Part shown: piece after piece, positions 47,101 through 59,100 of the stretch
Layout: every line of letters starts with the position of its first letter
Numbering within the stretch: position 1 is the first letter of the stretch
Origin: Trema orientale
Lineage: Eukaryota > Streptophyta > Magnoliopsida > Rosales > Cannabaceae
NCBI GenBank assembly: GCA_002914845.1
Contig: JXTC01000256.1
Coordinates: 1 to 64,000 of the forward strand
Length of the DNA stretch: 64,000 nt
Reading direction: 5' to 3'
The notes under the pieces: model-generated
Seen by the model: the letters and a program-made list of their open reading frames with translations, nothing else
Database searches by the model: none
What the model was told of the DNA's origin: nothing
Position numbers and translations under genes: made by a program

Positions 47101-49672
47101 TTTGTTTCTATTTGAAATGGACCTGTGAGGTCATAGAGCCAAGGCACTTAAGAGAAAAGTGGGTTTTCAATGGGTATTGCAATTGACAATTTGGACAGAA
47201 GTGGTGTAATTGCTCTTCTCTGGTTAAATAACTGGAGTGTAGAGATTAAAAGCTACTCTTACCTCTATATTGATGTCTACGTGGAGTTAGATCATAGTAT
47301 GGTTTGGAGATTTACTGGAATTTATGGTTGTCCTCATCATTTTCAAAGACATCATACGTGGGAACTGTTGAGATGGCTAAATACACATCTAAATATCCCG
47401 TGGCTTATTAGAGGAGATTTCAATGAAATCCTTGAATGGAATGAGAAGGTTGGAGGAAGGTACCGAAGTTGGACTGAAATACAAAAGTTTTGCGATACTT
47501 TGGAGGAATGTGGTCCAGAAGATTTGGGGTTTAGGGACCCATAATTTTCATAGGAAAACCATAGGGGGGAGCAATCAAACATCCAAGAATGCCTGGACAG
47601 GTTTGTTTCTAACTCGACTTGCGTCATTTATTTGACAAAGCTTGTTTGTACAATGAGGACTCCTGGGACTCTGATTATAGAGTTGTAATGTGCTCGTTAT
47701 TTAATACTAAAGAAGGAAAAAGAAGGAATAATAGGTACAAACGACCATTCAGATTCGAGTCATTTTGGTCACAAGAAGAGGAGTGTGAAAGTATTATGAG
47801 GTAATGTTAGATAAGAATATCTACTGGGAGTACGATAGAAGATTTTAAATCCACTTTGATGGGTTGTGTTGAATGCTTTTCCTCTTAGAGTAGGGGTAAA
47901 TTCGGTAGTATTCCTAGGAAAATAAAAAAAGTCTTAGATAAGTTAAGGCTTACTCAGGAGATAGAGATAAAACTACTTGGAGACGGATTAAGAAATTGGA
48001 AAAGGAGAGGGATCTGTTAATCTGGCTAGAAAAGGATTACTGGAGACAGAGATTAAGGGCTGAGTGTTAAAGAGTAGAGATAAGAACACCTTGTTTTTTC
48101 ATTCTAAGGCTTTTCAACAAAGAAATAAGACCACTCTTACGGGACTTGAAGATTCTAATGCAAGGTGGTGCAGAAAGATTGATGAGATGGTTTAAATTGT
48201 TAAAAATTATTTTTGGTCAATTTTTTAGACAAGCAACGCAAATGGTGTTGTTCTTAATAGGATGGCTAGTTTGGTGGGGAGGAAATTGACTACCTAAGAT
48301 GGGGAAATTCTTATTGGCAGGAGCACTGTTTAATATAGAGGCCAGAAAAGCCCCTTGGGCCATATAGATTCTGTGCATTATTTTATCAACGATACTGGTC
48401 CACTCCGGGGAGTTCTGTGAGCCAAATAATACGGAAAATACTAATTAGGGAAGCTTCGGTGGGGGAATTTAATAAGACCAATATGGTTTTAGTAACGAAG
48501 GTGAAAAACCCTAGAAAAGTAGCTGATTTTCGGCCTATTAGTCTATCTATCATCATCTATAAGATTATCACAAAAACCATAGCTAATAGGCTTTGATTAT
48601 TGATGAGTCCCAAAGTGCATTTGTTCTGGAGAGGCAAATTACTGACAATATAATTGCTTCCTTTAAGATCATACACACTTTGCGGAAGAAAATTAGAGGA
48701 AAAAAGGGTTGGGCAACTCTGAAGTTGGACATGAGCAAAGCTTACGACCAGGTTGAATGGTCTTTTCTGGAGTGTTTGATGTTAGGGGTGGGTTTGGGTA
48801 GTTATGGATTGTATTTCTACTTCAAAATTTGTCTTTATGATTAATGGTTGCCCAAGAGGTACGGTATTACCTATATGAGGCATAAGGCAGGGTTGTCCAT
48901 TGCCAACATATATATATTTTTTTCTGTACAGAAGGTCTATCAACCTTACTCAGGAAAGCTGAGAAAGACCACCTCCTCACAGGAATTAGAGCTTCAAAAT
49001 GGGCCCAGTGTCTCTTACATTTTCTTCGCTGATGACAGCTTGCTTTTTTGTAGGGCTAAATTGACTGAAGTAAGGAAAATAAAAGAGATTCTCAAGGAGT
49101 ATGAGGAAGCATCTGGTTAAGCAGTGAACTTCCAGAAATCAGCCGTGTCCTAATGTTCCCCTTGATTTAAGACATAGTATCAAAAATGTCTTGAGTTTAG
49201 GGGAAGCTCCTCCGGATGATAGATATTTAGGACCCCCAGAATTCCTTGGATGTCACAAGAAAGAAGCATTCAAAGTGATTAAGGCTCAAGTCATAAGCAA
49301 ACTTCAAGAATGGATAAGTAGAAAGTTTTGTGCTGGAAGAAATGACATATTAATAAAAATGAGAGTAAGAAATAGTGAACACATCTAAGTCTTTATTGAT
49401 AATTGGCTCCCAAGAAAAAAATTCTTTCAAGCTAATTACTAAATATAGTGAGGGGCTAGAAGATTTGAAAGTAAAGGATTTAATATCTCAAAACATGAAT
49501 TGGAAAAACTATTTTGTCCATTCCCTTAAGCTCAAGCAGAATTGAGGATAGATTGGTTTAGCACTACGATAAGGATGGTTGTTATAATGTAAGATCAGGA
49601 TACAAACTCCTTCACGAAGCTAGCCAAGATCCCAGTATGTCGGATTCCAGCTTGATTTCCAAATGGTGTAAT
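44101..49672 (+). mobile_element. Decayed L1-type LINE, split by a solo LTR
   Basis: ORF1 remnant: a DUF4283-like region (about 44120-44580) and, after the solo LTR, GQFIRVRIQMD (46053-46085) and a zinc-knuckle remnant CFLCG (about 46180). ORF2 remnant: an endonuclease from MSILIWYVRGLWEPRDVQRL (47009), with WLIRGDFNEIL at about 47400. The reverse transcriptase runs about 48490-49340, with ADFRPISLS, KLDMSKAYDQVEW (about 48723) and the catalytic FADDS (about 49025). The C-terminal part (IDNWLPR, YNVRSGYKLL) is at 49390-49665. Several frameshifts and stops are present. Between 49370 and 49390 the frame jumps from the RT thumb to the C terminus, indicating an internal deletion of several hundred bases. 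The 3' end and A tail are missing. Confidence 0.88.
44583..46034 (+). mobile_element. Solo LTR, probably Ty3/gypsy, inside LINE ORF1
   Basis: 1452 bases starting TGATGAGG and ending CCGTCATCA, with similar 5-mers on both sides ('atagt' before, 'atggt' after). Removing it restores continuity of the LINE ORF1 similarity across the site. Near the right end 'cccagtctctgtggatcg' is a phrase I associate with plant gypsy LTR/leader regions. No internal region is present, so it arose by LTR-LTR recombination. It postdates the LINE. Confidence 0.65.
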
Positions 49673-50019
49673 TAACCTAATTGAATTTGTCGCCAGAGAA
49701 TAGATGAAGGAGAATAAGATAACTAGGAGGAAGAGGAGAAGAAAGAGAAAAAGGATGAAAAAACATAGTGTGAAGAAGAGATGGAGGAGATGAAGAGAGT
49801 AAAAAAGAAAAAAATAATAATAATAGTAGGAAAAAGGAAGTAATCAAGAGTGTGAATAAAAATAAGATATAGTGACAAATGGAGAAAAATGAGGGGAACA
49901 TAAAAGATATATTGTAGAAAAGATTTAGACTTCAAAATTTGTGTACGGAAGAAAAGTAGGCATGCGGTAGATTGAAATCACATAGAAAAAAAAAAAGAAA
50001 AACTGAGAAGAGTTTTTAC

Positions 50020-50201
50020 TTCAGATGTAAACTGATGTCAAAACTATATCATGTTAGTTTTAAACTGACATGGTATATGATGCCTAATACGACGGTTTTA
50101 AACTCGAAGTGGTAGGAAAAGTTTTCTCGTCAGTTCCTCATCGGTCATATGAAATGACCGACATGGTACAAGCAACGACTATTGAATGTATTGTAGTAGT
50201 G
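50020..50201. mobile_element. Possible CACTA transposon end
   Basis: The stretch ends 'gtattgtagtagtg', i.e. CACTACTACAATAC on the other strand, like the terminus of plant CACTA elements. Inside are repeated 'ctgacatgg/cgacatggt' words, as in CACTA subterminal repeats. No opposite end was found in the window. Confidence 0.4.
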
Positions 50202-50206
50202 ATATA

Positions 50207-50322
50207 GTGTGAAAACCTAAAAGCAGTGAAAGATATATCTACTAGTGTTAAAACCTACAAATGGTAAGAGACACATCTACTAGTTGAAAACATACAAGTG
50301 GTGAGAGATACATATTCTCCCG
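50207..50322 (+). repeat. Three tandem units of about 39 bp
   Basis: The unit resembles 'gtgaaaacctaaaagcagtg' + 'aaagatatatctactagt', repeated three times with moderate divergence. Confidence 0.7.
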
Positions 50323-50777
50323 TGAATTTTAGAGAGAGATTCTACTATAGATATTGTCCCCTAAATTCCCATAGCATCTTAGCAGAAAAATAAAGACAGT
50401 TTTGTCATAGAAGGAATATGGGAATTTCAGAAATGTTGTTCAAGTAGAGGTTCCTTAAATATACAGAGCACAATAGAGAATAGTTGAAAAATTAGTTAGC
50501 TCAGAAATAGGAAGGAATTGCATGGTTTGATTATTTTCAAACCTATGGTACGTTTTAATGTCTCTTTTGAAAAATTTTATGTCTATTTTATAATTGTCAA
50601 AAGGATTATCGAATACAAAATAATTTTGTAATCCATTGTTGAAGAATTGGGTTTTGAAAGTTTAAAACATTTCATAGTTTTGTGTTCACAAACCTGGTTA
50701 TTTTAATTACACAATTATAACCAAAACTAACAGCACCAATCCAACATCTTCATCTTCACAATATCTATTCCAATGTC

Positions 50778-51178
50778 TTTAAGTCACGTTTGGTTCAAAG
50801 AAATCAATCTTGGAATGAAAAGATGATTAAGAAAGTACATTCCTTTGTTTAATTGTATTTTTAGTAAAAGAATTGTAATTCCATTTAGAATCACAATTAC
50901 ATTAAATGGTGGAATTATTATTCCACTCTACCACCAATAGAATTAGAATTCCATCATTTCACAAAAATTTTAATACCCAATTTTTCCTATTTTGTCTTTT
51001 CAAAATATCTAAAAGTAACAACATTTTTGCTAATGGAATACTTTTTCCATTTCATTCCAAGACTATTTCAAGTTTCAACCAAATAATGGATTATTATTCC
51101 TTTTCATTTTCCAATTCCATTCTATTATGATTCATATTACCATTCTAATTTCATTCCACCAACCAAACACCACTTTAG
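50778..51178. mobile_element. MITE with GTTTGGTT ends
   Basis: Left 'ttaagtcacgtttggtt' and the reverse complement of the right, 'ctaaagtggtgtttggtt', form imperfect inverted ends around 400 bp of 'gaatggaatt'-rich non-coding DNA. PIF/Harbinger- or hAT-like; no clear target duplication. Confidence 0.6.
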
Positions 51179-51229
51179 GGTTAAAATCAATACTCATTGA
51201 AAAAAGGGCCAGAATCACAGGAATGAACG

Positions 51230-51700
51230 GTATCAAAGTACTACTCCAGTGAACATACTAAATAAGCAACCATAACCTAAAATCCATCTAGAATATGAAG
51301 TCTCTTTGGATTTTTTTCTCTCTTTTTGACTCAAGATCATTGTTTGTGACTCTTTTGCAATTCCCAAAATGTCCCTTTTTATTTCTTTTTTTTTTTTTGA
51401 AAGTATAAATATTGTATATTCCATAAGTGGTTTAGGACAATCATACAAGATCTTTATTTCTCACTTACTCCTACAACGATTCTGATTTTGACCTATTAAA
51501 CAAACTCCTCGATAGTATTTTATCTCTGAAAAAGCATTTTGACATGATCTTATCCACAGTCAACGTGGGTTTTCCCACCAAAAGTGTAGTTACCAATGTC
51601 TCATGTGATTTGGCTAGAAGGCAAACAAAATTATACCTCGATCTTCTTCATCAATCTTGATGTTGATACTTAATAACCAAATCTTTACTTCTAAATCTTT
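51230..51700 (-). mobile_element. Ty1/copia fragment (gag and protease)
   Basis: Fossil. On the minus strand a gag-type segment beginning KIDEEDRG (about 51660) is followed by similarity to the 'TTLLVGKPTL' region of copia gag (about 51560), and then by a worn protease segment near 51290. Broken several times. No LTR seen. Confidence 0.6.
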
Positions 51701-52718
51701 TTTTAGTGCCCTCTAATATCCGTTCCTTCAGTACTCATATCTAAACTCATACAATTGCTTCAGCATAATTTACTTGTTGGTATTTTGAAATGTAAATTTT
51801 CTCCAACTTTTTCGCCATTGGGAACACGCTTTTTCCTTCAAAACACTGTTTTGGAATTCATTGATCAAAATTACACGAATAGTGCTTATCGCTCTTGCTT
51901 TCAACTCTTGCCAGACCATCTTTCACACTGTCACGCTTTTCGCCCCAAAACACTTTGAGAAGTACTCTTTGTACTGAAATATCTTTAACTATATTTTCCT
52001 TGTGTCTTCACACAATTCTGATACTACCTGTTGGAGAAATCACTACTTTGGTAATCTATGCATTTGATACCACTTATTGGAGAAGTTGCCACTTTGATAC
52101 TACTTGTAGATAAGCTCCAATAAGAAGTTGCCACTTTGATACTACTTGTAGATAAGCTCACCAAAAAAGTAATATGCCAAAAGATTATATTTCACTATTT
52201 TCTCCAAATATGTTCCGTATTAGCATTGATATATACATTGAGAATGAATATGATGATCATCTAATAATCTTAACCTATCCAAAAATTCAAGTGTCGGTTT
52301 TTTGGCATTTTCAAGAGCAGAGGGGATAGCGTGTATTTGATTAAAACACATCAATTATTTATGATATTTTCCCTGGTATCTGCCGTTATAATAATCAAAT
52401 TGAAGTGCAAACTCAGTAAAATTAAAATTCAATTTTCTCCGAAATAGTCTAGTAGTACACAAATAATTAAGTTTATTATGTCTAAGATATGATCTTTCCA
52501 CGAACATTTTTTCTGAAAAAATCATGTATATTCCCTTCCACGCTGAGAAATATTGTTGCATGTACCCCCCGAGAAGAGAAAGGAGGAGGAAATTATGAAG
52601 ATTTTGAATTGAGCTTGTGATATGTTTACACAAGTACGCAACACTGCGTCCAATTCAAGGAAGGTTGTCCCTCTCCCTTAACATGTACTACTTGTCCTTT
52701 GGTCAGCCCGAAAATTAT
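51701..52718. other. Intergenic DNA with a short tandem duplication
   Basis: 'gaagttgccactttgatact' with 'acttgtagataagct' is repeated at about 52082 and 52125, with a weaker relative earlier. No gene recognised. Confidence 0.5.
52711..52718 (+). repeat. Target site duplication, left (aaaattat)
   Basis: Matches 54355-54362 exactly and borders the foldback element at 52719-54354. Confidence 0.85.
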
Positions 52719-54354
52719 GAGAAATTAGGTAAAATATGCATCATAATAGGTATATTTTGGTCCGTATGCTCTCCCAAATAAAAGTTTGTAAAATATGCAT
52801 ATATCACGTGAAAAGTCATGTTTACCCCTAATCAATTATGTCTCTCTTCTCTTTAATCAAGCCGAAATCTCTTCTCCTCCATGCCGTCAAACTCGTTTTC
52901 ATATCTGAAAAAAGGAGAAAAAATAATTTGAGAAGAAAATCTTGTTTTCATCTCTCATATTACCGTCAAACTCATCATTTTCCTCTATTCTCTCTTCATT
53001 CTTCTCCAATTTGTTCTGAGTATAGTTTGAAATAACATATTATCAAATTTCGAGATGTTATGAGGTCATTTATGTGTTAAAAAATTATTTTTAAGTTAAT
53101 TTTTACAAGTTTTAACAAAAAATAGCGAACATTTTCGATGCTTTTCGATGATTTTTCGATTATATTTCGATGAAAATTATATTCTTAGTAAAATTTCGAT
53201 GAAAATAGTATTTTTGATAAATTTCGATGCAATTTTGATGAATTTTCGATGCATTTTCGATGCATTTTCGATGATATTTCGATGAAAATGGTATTCTCAA
53301 TAAAATTTTGATGAAAATGGCATTTTTGATAAATTTCGATGCAATTTCGATGAATTTTCGATTCATTTTCGATGCATTTTCGATGATATTTCGACAAAAA
53401 TGGTATTCTCAGTAATATTTCAATAAAGTGGTATTTTTGATAATTTTCGATGCAATTTCGATGCATTTTCGATGATATTTCGACGAAAGTGGTATTTTGC
53501 ATAATATTTGACAGAATTTCGATATAATTTAGATGATATGATATTTTCGATAAAATATTATGAAAAATACCACTTTCATCGAAATATCATCGAAAATACA
53601 TCGAAATTACATCAAAAATTATTAAAAATGCCACTTTATTGAAATATTACTGAGAATACCATTTTCATTGAAATATCATCGAAAATTCATCGAAAATACA
53701 TCGAAAATTCATCGAAATCGTATCGAAATTTATCAAAAATACCATTTTCATCGAAATTTTATTGAGAATACCATTTTCATCGAAATATCATCGAAAATGC
53801 ATCGAAAATTCATCGAAATTGCATCGAAATTTATCAAAAATACCATTTTCATCAAAATTTTATTGAGAATATAATTTTCATCGAAATATAATCGAAAAAC
53901 CATCGAAAATCATCCAAAATGTTCGCGATTTTTTGTTAAAACTCGCAAAAAATTAACATGAAAATGATTTTTCAATACATAAATGATCTCATAACATCTC
54001 GAAATTTGATAATATATTATTTTAAACTATACCCATAACAAATTGGAGAAGAATGAAGAGAGAAGAGAGTGAAATGATGAGTTTGACGGCGATATGAGAG
54101 ATGAAAACGAGATTTTCTTCTCAAATTATTTTTTCTCATTTTTTCAAGAATGAAAACGAGTTTTACGGCATGGAGGAGAAGAGATTTCGGCTTGGTTATA
54201 GAGAATGACAGACACTCCTTTGAAAGTGAGGCATATTTTCTCTTAGATATTAGTAAGGGTATTTTCGTCCGCACACATATTTTTCAAACGTTTTTTAATC
54301 TGTGCATACGAGCCAAAATAGGGGTATTAAGGAGCATATTTGGCCTAATTTCTC
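52719..54354. mobile_element. Palindromic foldback element with satellite arms, 1636 bp
   Basis: Begins 'gagaaattagg' and ends 'cctaatttctc'; an 8-bp direct repeat 'aaaattat' flanks it. The two halves are inverted copies over almost the whole length. From the ends inward: a terminal segment (about 120 bp), a unique arm (52838-53035 versus 54274-54017), and satellite DNA of TCGATG/CATCGA hexamers (53130-53530 versus 53570-53910). Each satellite half is built from higher-order units of about 118 bp. The centre is near 53545. No transposase is present. The 8-bp duplication suggests hAT; a 9-bp one with one mismatch (Mutator) is also possible. Confidence 0.88.
53130..53910. repeat. Inverted TCGATG satellite arms
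   Basis: Hexamer-based repeat with higher-order units of about 118 bp, about three per arm, in opposite orientation about the centre. Open frames coding for IEISSKMHRK-like repeats on either strand follow from the hexamer period and are not genes. Confidence 0.85.
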
Positions 54355-54362
54355 AAAATTAT

Positions 54363-55154
54363 TTCTATCTTACCCTACTTTATTTTCTAAATAAAAATTG
54401 GACCAAAAGAAGACAAAGCAAAGCAAATAAATTAAATAATATAAAGGACCTTAATTAAAGATTCCTATCGAACACTGGAGAGACAATAGTTTCCATGTAA
54501 TTGTAACTTCAGTTGGTAAAGAGCCACAAAATATAGCGAAAAATCACCATTTAAAAGTTGCAAATTGAATCCATGTAGTTTGACACTCTAAAGAGATCGA
54601 AGCTCGAGCACGACCAGCTTGAAATTTTTTAGCGAGAAATATTCTCGTTAGGCTTCACGAAGGGTCAATTATATTTTTATCACTTTTGAAATTTTAACTT
54701 AAATTGTTCACTGTCTTTCCTTTTTTTTCCCCTGACTTGAAAAGTGAAAACATCACTTTGGATTTGAAATTTATCTCAAAAGTATAGCCTCTAGATATAT
54801 ATTTTTTTATACTTTTTTTCTTTTGAAAGAATGATTATTCAATAAAATTTTAGGACCATTTTTTTAGCAATGCTATAAGGCACCAGTAGTGCCTAACACT
54901 ACAATAAAGTGTAATTCTGTTATTGAGTGATTCACTTAATAAAATAGATCCTCCCATCTGAAGTATAATTTTAATCTGTCTGTAACAGACTGACATATTA
55001 TATGGAGTTGAGCACTATATGGTGCCTAACACCATAGATTTAATTAATAAACTGAGTCCTACATAAGTCTCACCCGAATTTAATTTATGATTGGTCATAA
55101 TTAGAATACTATTGATAAAAAAAATTATGACTAATGGTTGGTCAGTTATGTCAT
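54363..55154. other. AT-rich intergenic DNA
   Basis: Nothing coding. 'gtgcctaacacta' near 54891 and 'ggtgcctaacaccat' near 55020 are a repeated word. No gene recognised. Confidence 0.5.
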
Positions 55155-56250
55155 AATTAATTTCTTTGGGCATCTGGAATAAAAGATATATATACCATAT
55201 TCATTTTTTGTGTGTAACTCCTTTTTATTTATTTATTTATTTATTTAATTGGCGAGGGTATTCGAACTCAGAAATCTAATCTTCGCATCGGCAAGAATTG
55301 TGGTTGTTGTGTCTTTTTATAACTATTTCTTCATCTTTGATTCTGAGAGGATAATCTAATCTTAGTTTAGATTACTTAAGCATACGTCGTGAAAACCCCA
55401 TAATTTTATGGGAATTTTAGAAGTTCTACTTATCACTTATCAACGAAAAAAAATGTGTTCAAGGAGTGTGTCAAAAAAATATTTTAATTAAGAACAAATA
55501 TTCTATTTATTTAATATTAGTTTTGTTCATTTATGTATTTTCATTTAAGGTTATTTTTATCATTAATTAGTTTATAAATGAAGGGTGGGATTTTTTTTTT
55601 CCCAAAAAAAAGGGGAAATAGGAGCCACCGTTCTCTCATTTTGGATACCGTTTTCACCTTATAATCTCAAAGTCCAGTGATGTTCAATCTTTCTCAAAAT
55701 GGAAAAAGCTAGGAGCTGATTTGTTTTTAAAAAGATACATACACGTATTATATGCTGAATGGAAACTAAGACTAATTTTTCCTTTCGCATTTTTCTTTTC
55801 CTATATTTTTAAAGAGGAAATATCATGTTAGTGGAAAGAAAAAGCATTTCCCTAGTTTCGTAGTCTACTTCCGTTGTGCTTAGAATCAAATATGATATAT
55901 GGTTCAAACGAAGTAAAAAGTGATTTATATACTTATTAATTGCGTTTATATTTATAATAAAAAATATATATATATAAAAAATATATTAATAAAAAAAGTT
56001 GCATACCTTATCAAAAGGGGAAGAGTGTGAAATCTCCAAGAAAGTTCAGAGTCGAAGAATAGTTCTTATCCAAGAGTTCTTATCCAATAGTTTTTGACTT
56101 GAAAGCCATCCCGGAATATGTATCTACCATGCACCATCGGAAAATTGGCAAAGGTTCAATGTGACTTTCTATAGCATATATGTCTTTGATTCTAGCAAAA
56201 ATGAGTATGGTATATATATCTTTTATTCCAGATGCCCAAAGAAATTAATT
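55155..56250. mobile_element. Segment bounded by near-perfect 50-bp inverted repeats
   Basis: 55155-55209 and 56195-56250 are inverted copies with about one mismatch in the central 50 bases (starting 'aattaatttctttgggcatc'). The 1.1-kb interior has a tRNA-like block ('ggtattcgaactcagaaatc', about 55258) but no reading frame. It may be a non-autonomous TIR element or the two inverted copies of a short repeat. No target duplication could be fixed. Confidence 0.6.
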
Positions 56251-56768
56251 AAAAAAGACAAAACAAAAATCAAAAGGAAAAAAAAGGTAAAAGCCCGAAT
56301 CGTGATAGATACGGCTGTCGACGATAAATAAATATATATATATATATATGTATACATAACTGATCAAAGGAAATTTGAAGCATATAAGATCACAGAGCTC
56401 AAGCGAAAAAGAAGAAGAAGAAGAAAAGAATCATAATATATCGTAGTATAATCTGAAAAGCCACACCATAAATTAACCTTAATGAGGTTTTTAAAGCTGA
56501 AATTAATCGAGATTAACTCACATTCTTCTTCATACCCAAATAGCGAGCTGTTGTACTTGCAAGTAATGTGCTATTGCTTAAATTTGGGTGCACCCAATGG
56601 TCCCAATCGATACATGATAGATCCACTTCCAAACAATACTCATGAGATGGACCTTATTAATAAATGACGTACCATTGACCTAATGCAACTTCCACGAAAT
56701 TCAATGGATGACCCATATGAGTCACGAGTACGTAGCTTTGGAAAAATAAATCTCACGTATATATATAT
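56251..56768. other. Intergenic DNA
   Basis: Includes a TA run (56330-56348) and a 61-codon open frame (56482-56667) with no recognised relatives. Confidence 0.4.
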
Positions 56769-56971
56769 GGGTTTGGTTTAAATGGTTACAACAATATTTA
56801 CCCATAGATGGTTACAATGGTTTAAGCCGTTAGATCTATATCCTACGGTGGAGATTAGTTTAGTAGTTGGCCAAAAACATTTAATGCTGGCCAAAAAAAT
56901 TTAATGCTATTACTACTTTTTTGAGTACCCATCCATGGTCACAAAAAAATTGTAACTATTGAGAAATCTTC
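56769..56971 (+). mobile_element. TA-flanked MITE, family A copy 3
   Basis: 203 bp, same ends as 3941-4164, with TA repeats on both sides. It shares the right-hand TA run (56972-56986) with the next element. Confidence 0.8.
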
Positions 56972-56986
56972 TATATATATATATAT

Positions 56987-58417
56987 GGGTGATGTTTTAA
57001 TGGAGTTTTTTTGTTTTTGTTCCATGGATGAGTACTTTGACCAAGTTGAAAATGACTTGCAATAGCAAGTCATTTTTACCTAAATCCATTCCCATTCCAA
57101 TTTTTTAAAGAATTCTCTTTCCATTGAATTAGGATTTCTCTTTTACTAGTTGACGTGTAACTTATTGATTTTGTTTCTGGAATCTACATATTTGGATTTC
57201 TTCTTACATAAATATCAGGATATTGTTTGTACAGATAAAAACAAAATCAAGTGAATCAAATAACTGCCACTTATATAATATATATGTCTAATGATCAATA
57301 TGTTTTTTTGGACCAAATACATTTGAAATACACGTTTAGTTTTTTTTTTTTTTAATTATTGTTTTAAGGATATCCATGTTTTCAAATTTTAACAAATAAA
57401 CCATTAGTTAGTTTTGTTTTTTAGGACCAAATACATGTTAATCATGATTAAAAAAAATCACGTTAGTTCTTAAAAAAAAAAACGTTAGCTATGCTAAAAC
57501 AAAAACGTTAGTTCCCTTAAAAAAATACATGATTAGTATTATATTGTTTTTTTTAAAGATCATATTTTATTGTTTTATCTATTCTGAAATTATAAAAATG
57601 AATTTAATACATATATATACGTAGACTAAGATTATAAAAAACATCAAGTTTCATATCAAAACAACATTAATTAAATAATTTCATTAATATTATTATGTTT
57701 TAGGGTACATATAGACTTCTATAATATTATGTATTTGATTCAATCTGATGGTCTAAAAGTGCTCTTACGGTTGAGAAGAAATTTACATCTACTACACTAG
57801 AACTCCCCCATATTGATATCTTCTTCTGAATTATCATATGTGTTGTGAAGTTAAAAAAATGATTGAAAATTATTTTTTTAAAAAAAAGAAAACAAAATAA
57901 TTACCTTGATTCAAGGACACCCGCCAGAGATGAAGGATGTGCGATTAATATTAATCTTCTCACTGCTTTTGCTTTTTTTTTTTAAACAATAGGATACATA
58001 CTATATATATAATAGGATGCGTACTATATTCATATAATAGGATACGTACTATATATAAAAAAAGAAAATGTAGTAATGATAAAAAAATAAAATAAATATC
58101 AATATGTTGTAAAAGAAAAAGAAAAATTGTATCCATATTTTAAAAATATAAGAATCAAACATGGAATGAGAATGAAAACAAAAAAAATAATGGAAAGATG
58201 ATTGAAAAAAAAAATCCAACTCATAGGTCATAAACAGGTTGCCAATATTTTTAATCATAAATAACTTTCTATATATATATATATACACGTATTAATTAGA
58301 TTTTTCTTTTTTATAAAATTACTAATATTATTATAACCATTAGATTCAAATCCAATGGCCCAAATTGGAGTACCCATCCATGGAGCAAAAATAAAAAACT
58401 CCATTGAAACATGACCC
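56987..58417. mobile_element. TA-flanked TIR element, 1.43 kb
   Basis: The left end 'gggtgatgttttaatggagt' and the reverse complement of the right end 'gggtcatgtttcaatggagt' match for about 50 bases, ending 'ccatggatgagtac' / 'ccatggatgggtac'. TA repeats border both ends. The interior is AT-rich and non-coding, with a triplicated 'aataggatacgtactatata' word near 57990-58055. Non-autonomous; family unknown. Confidence 0.75.
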
Positions 58418-58684
58418 ATATATATATATATATATATTATGTACATCCTGAGTGGTTGTCATACTGTATTAAGAGCACCCTTTCTCTTTACTGAGACAAA
58501 CAACCGTATGAGTTAAAAAAAGAAAAAAAGAATACACGTACAATATATATGGTGTATTTATGCAAACACGTGTGTCTAATAAATATAGATGTGTGTACTT
58601 GTATCGTGTGTTAGATAAAATAAGATTGAATAAAATATAACACAATCCTAAGAATCCTTTATGTCAAATAATTAGGCAAAGGAT
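58418..58684. other. Short spacer with TA run
   Basis: TA run up to about 58438, then ordinary sequence. No gene. Confidence 0.5.
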
Positions 58685-59100
58685 TGTTGGGAAACTATAA
58701 CTAACCTTTGTCCATAGCCAAATATATTAAGCACCGTAGCAGAAATGTTAGAAGACTGAAAGCACGAGGGGTTAGAGGTCTTCCAAAGCCGAAATACTCT
58801 ATGTCTGCTCAATGGATTCCTCTCTCAGTGATGGTACTTGAGAGAGAAGAAAGAACATATGTTTTATTTGGCTTAGGGACCAAAATCTAAAAAGTTAACT
58901 TTATATAGTCAACTCAATTAGGGTATCTATCAACCTTAACAGAGTGATAAATAGGGTATCCACATTATAACCCATATCTATTAGATATTCTGACCCATCT
59001 CAGTAAATAACTTAATTAGGATCCACTTAGAAATAGTATGACCCAATATCATTATTGAATATATGGCTCATAAATTAATAGGAAATATAATTTCCTAACA
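58685..59100 (-). repeat. 3' LTR of the minus-strand copia element
   Basis: On the element's strand it begins TGTTAGGAAATTATATTTCC and ends in TTTCCCAACA, 416 bases. It is preceded by 'ccaagtgagagat', a copia-type polypurine tract (59101-59113). The inverted ends TGTT..AACA are typical of LTRs. Confidence 0.8.

Larger units (their letters stand above)
49673..50777. other. Mixed repeat debris
   Basis: Purine-rich stretch 49700-49870, then a CACTA-like end (about 50020-50201) and a three-unit repeat (50207-50322). No gene recognised. Confidence 0.45.

Noticed and set aside
49677-49935. Leu/Phe/Ser-rich frames that look like membrane proteins
   Set aside because: Translation of a purine-rich strand (GAAGAGGA-type); composition artefact.
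53160-53874. Long frames with HRKFIEIASKFIKN-like repeats
   Set aside because: Hexamer satellite artefact; equivalent frames on both strands of a palindrome.
55250-55310. tRNA gene
   Set aside because: Only a B-box-like word is present; no cloverleaf can be drawn, at most a SINE fragment.
58049-58446. Tyr/Phe-rich minus-strand frames
   Set aside because: AT-rich non-coding interior of a TIR element and adjacent TA runs.
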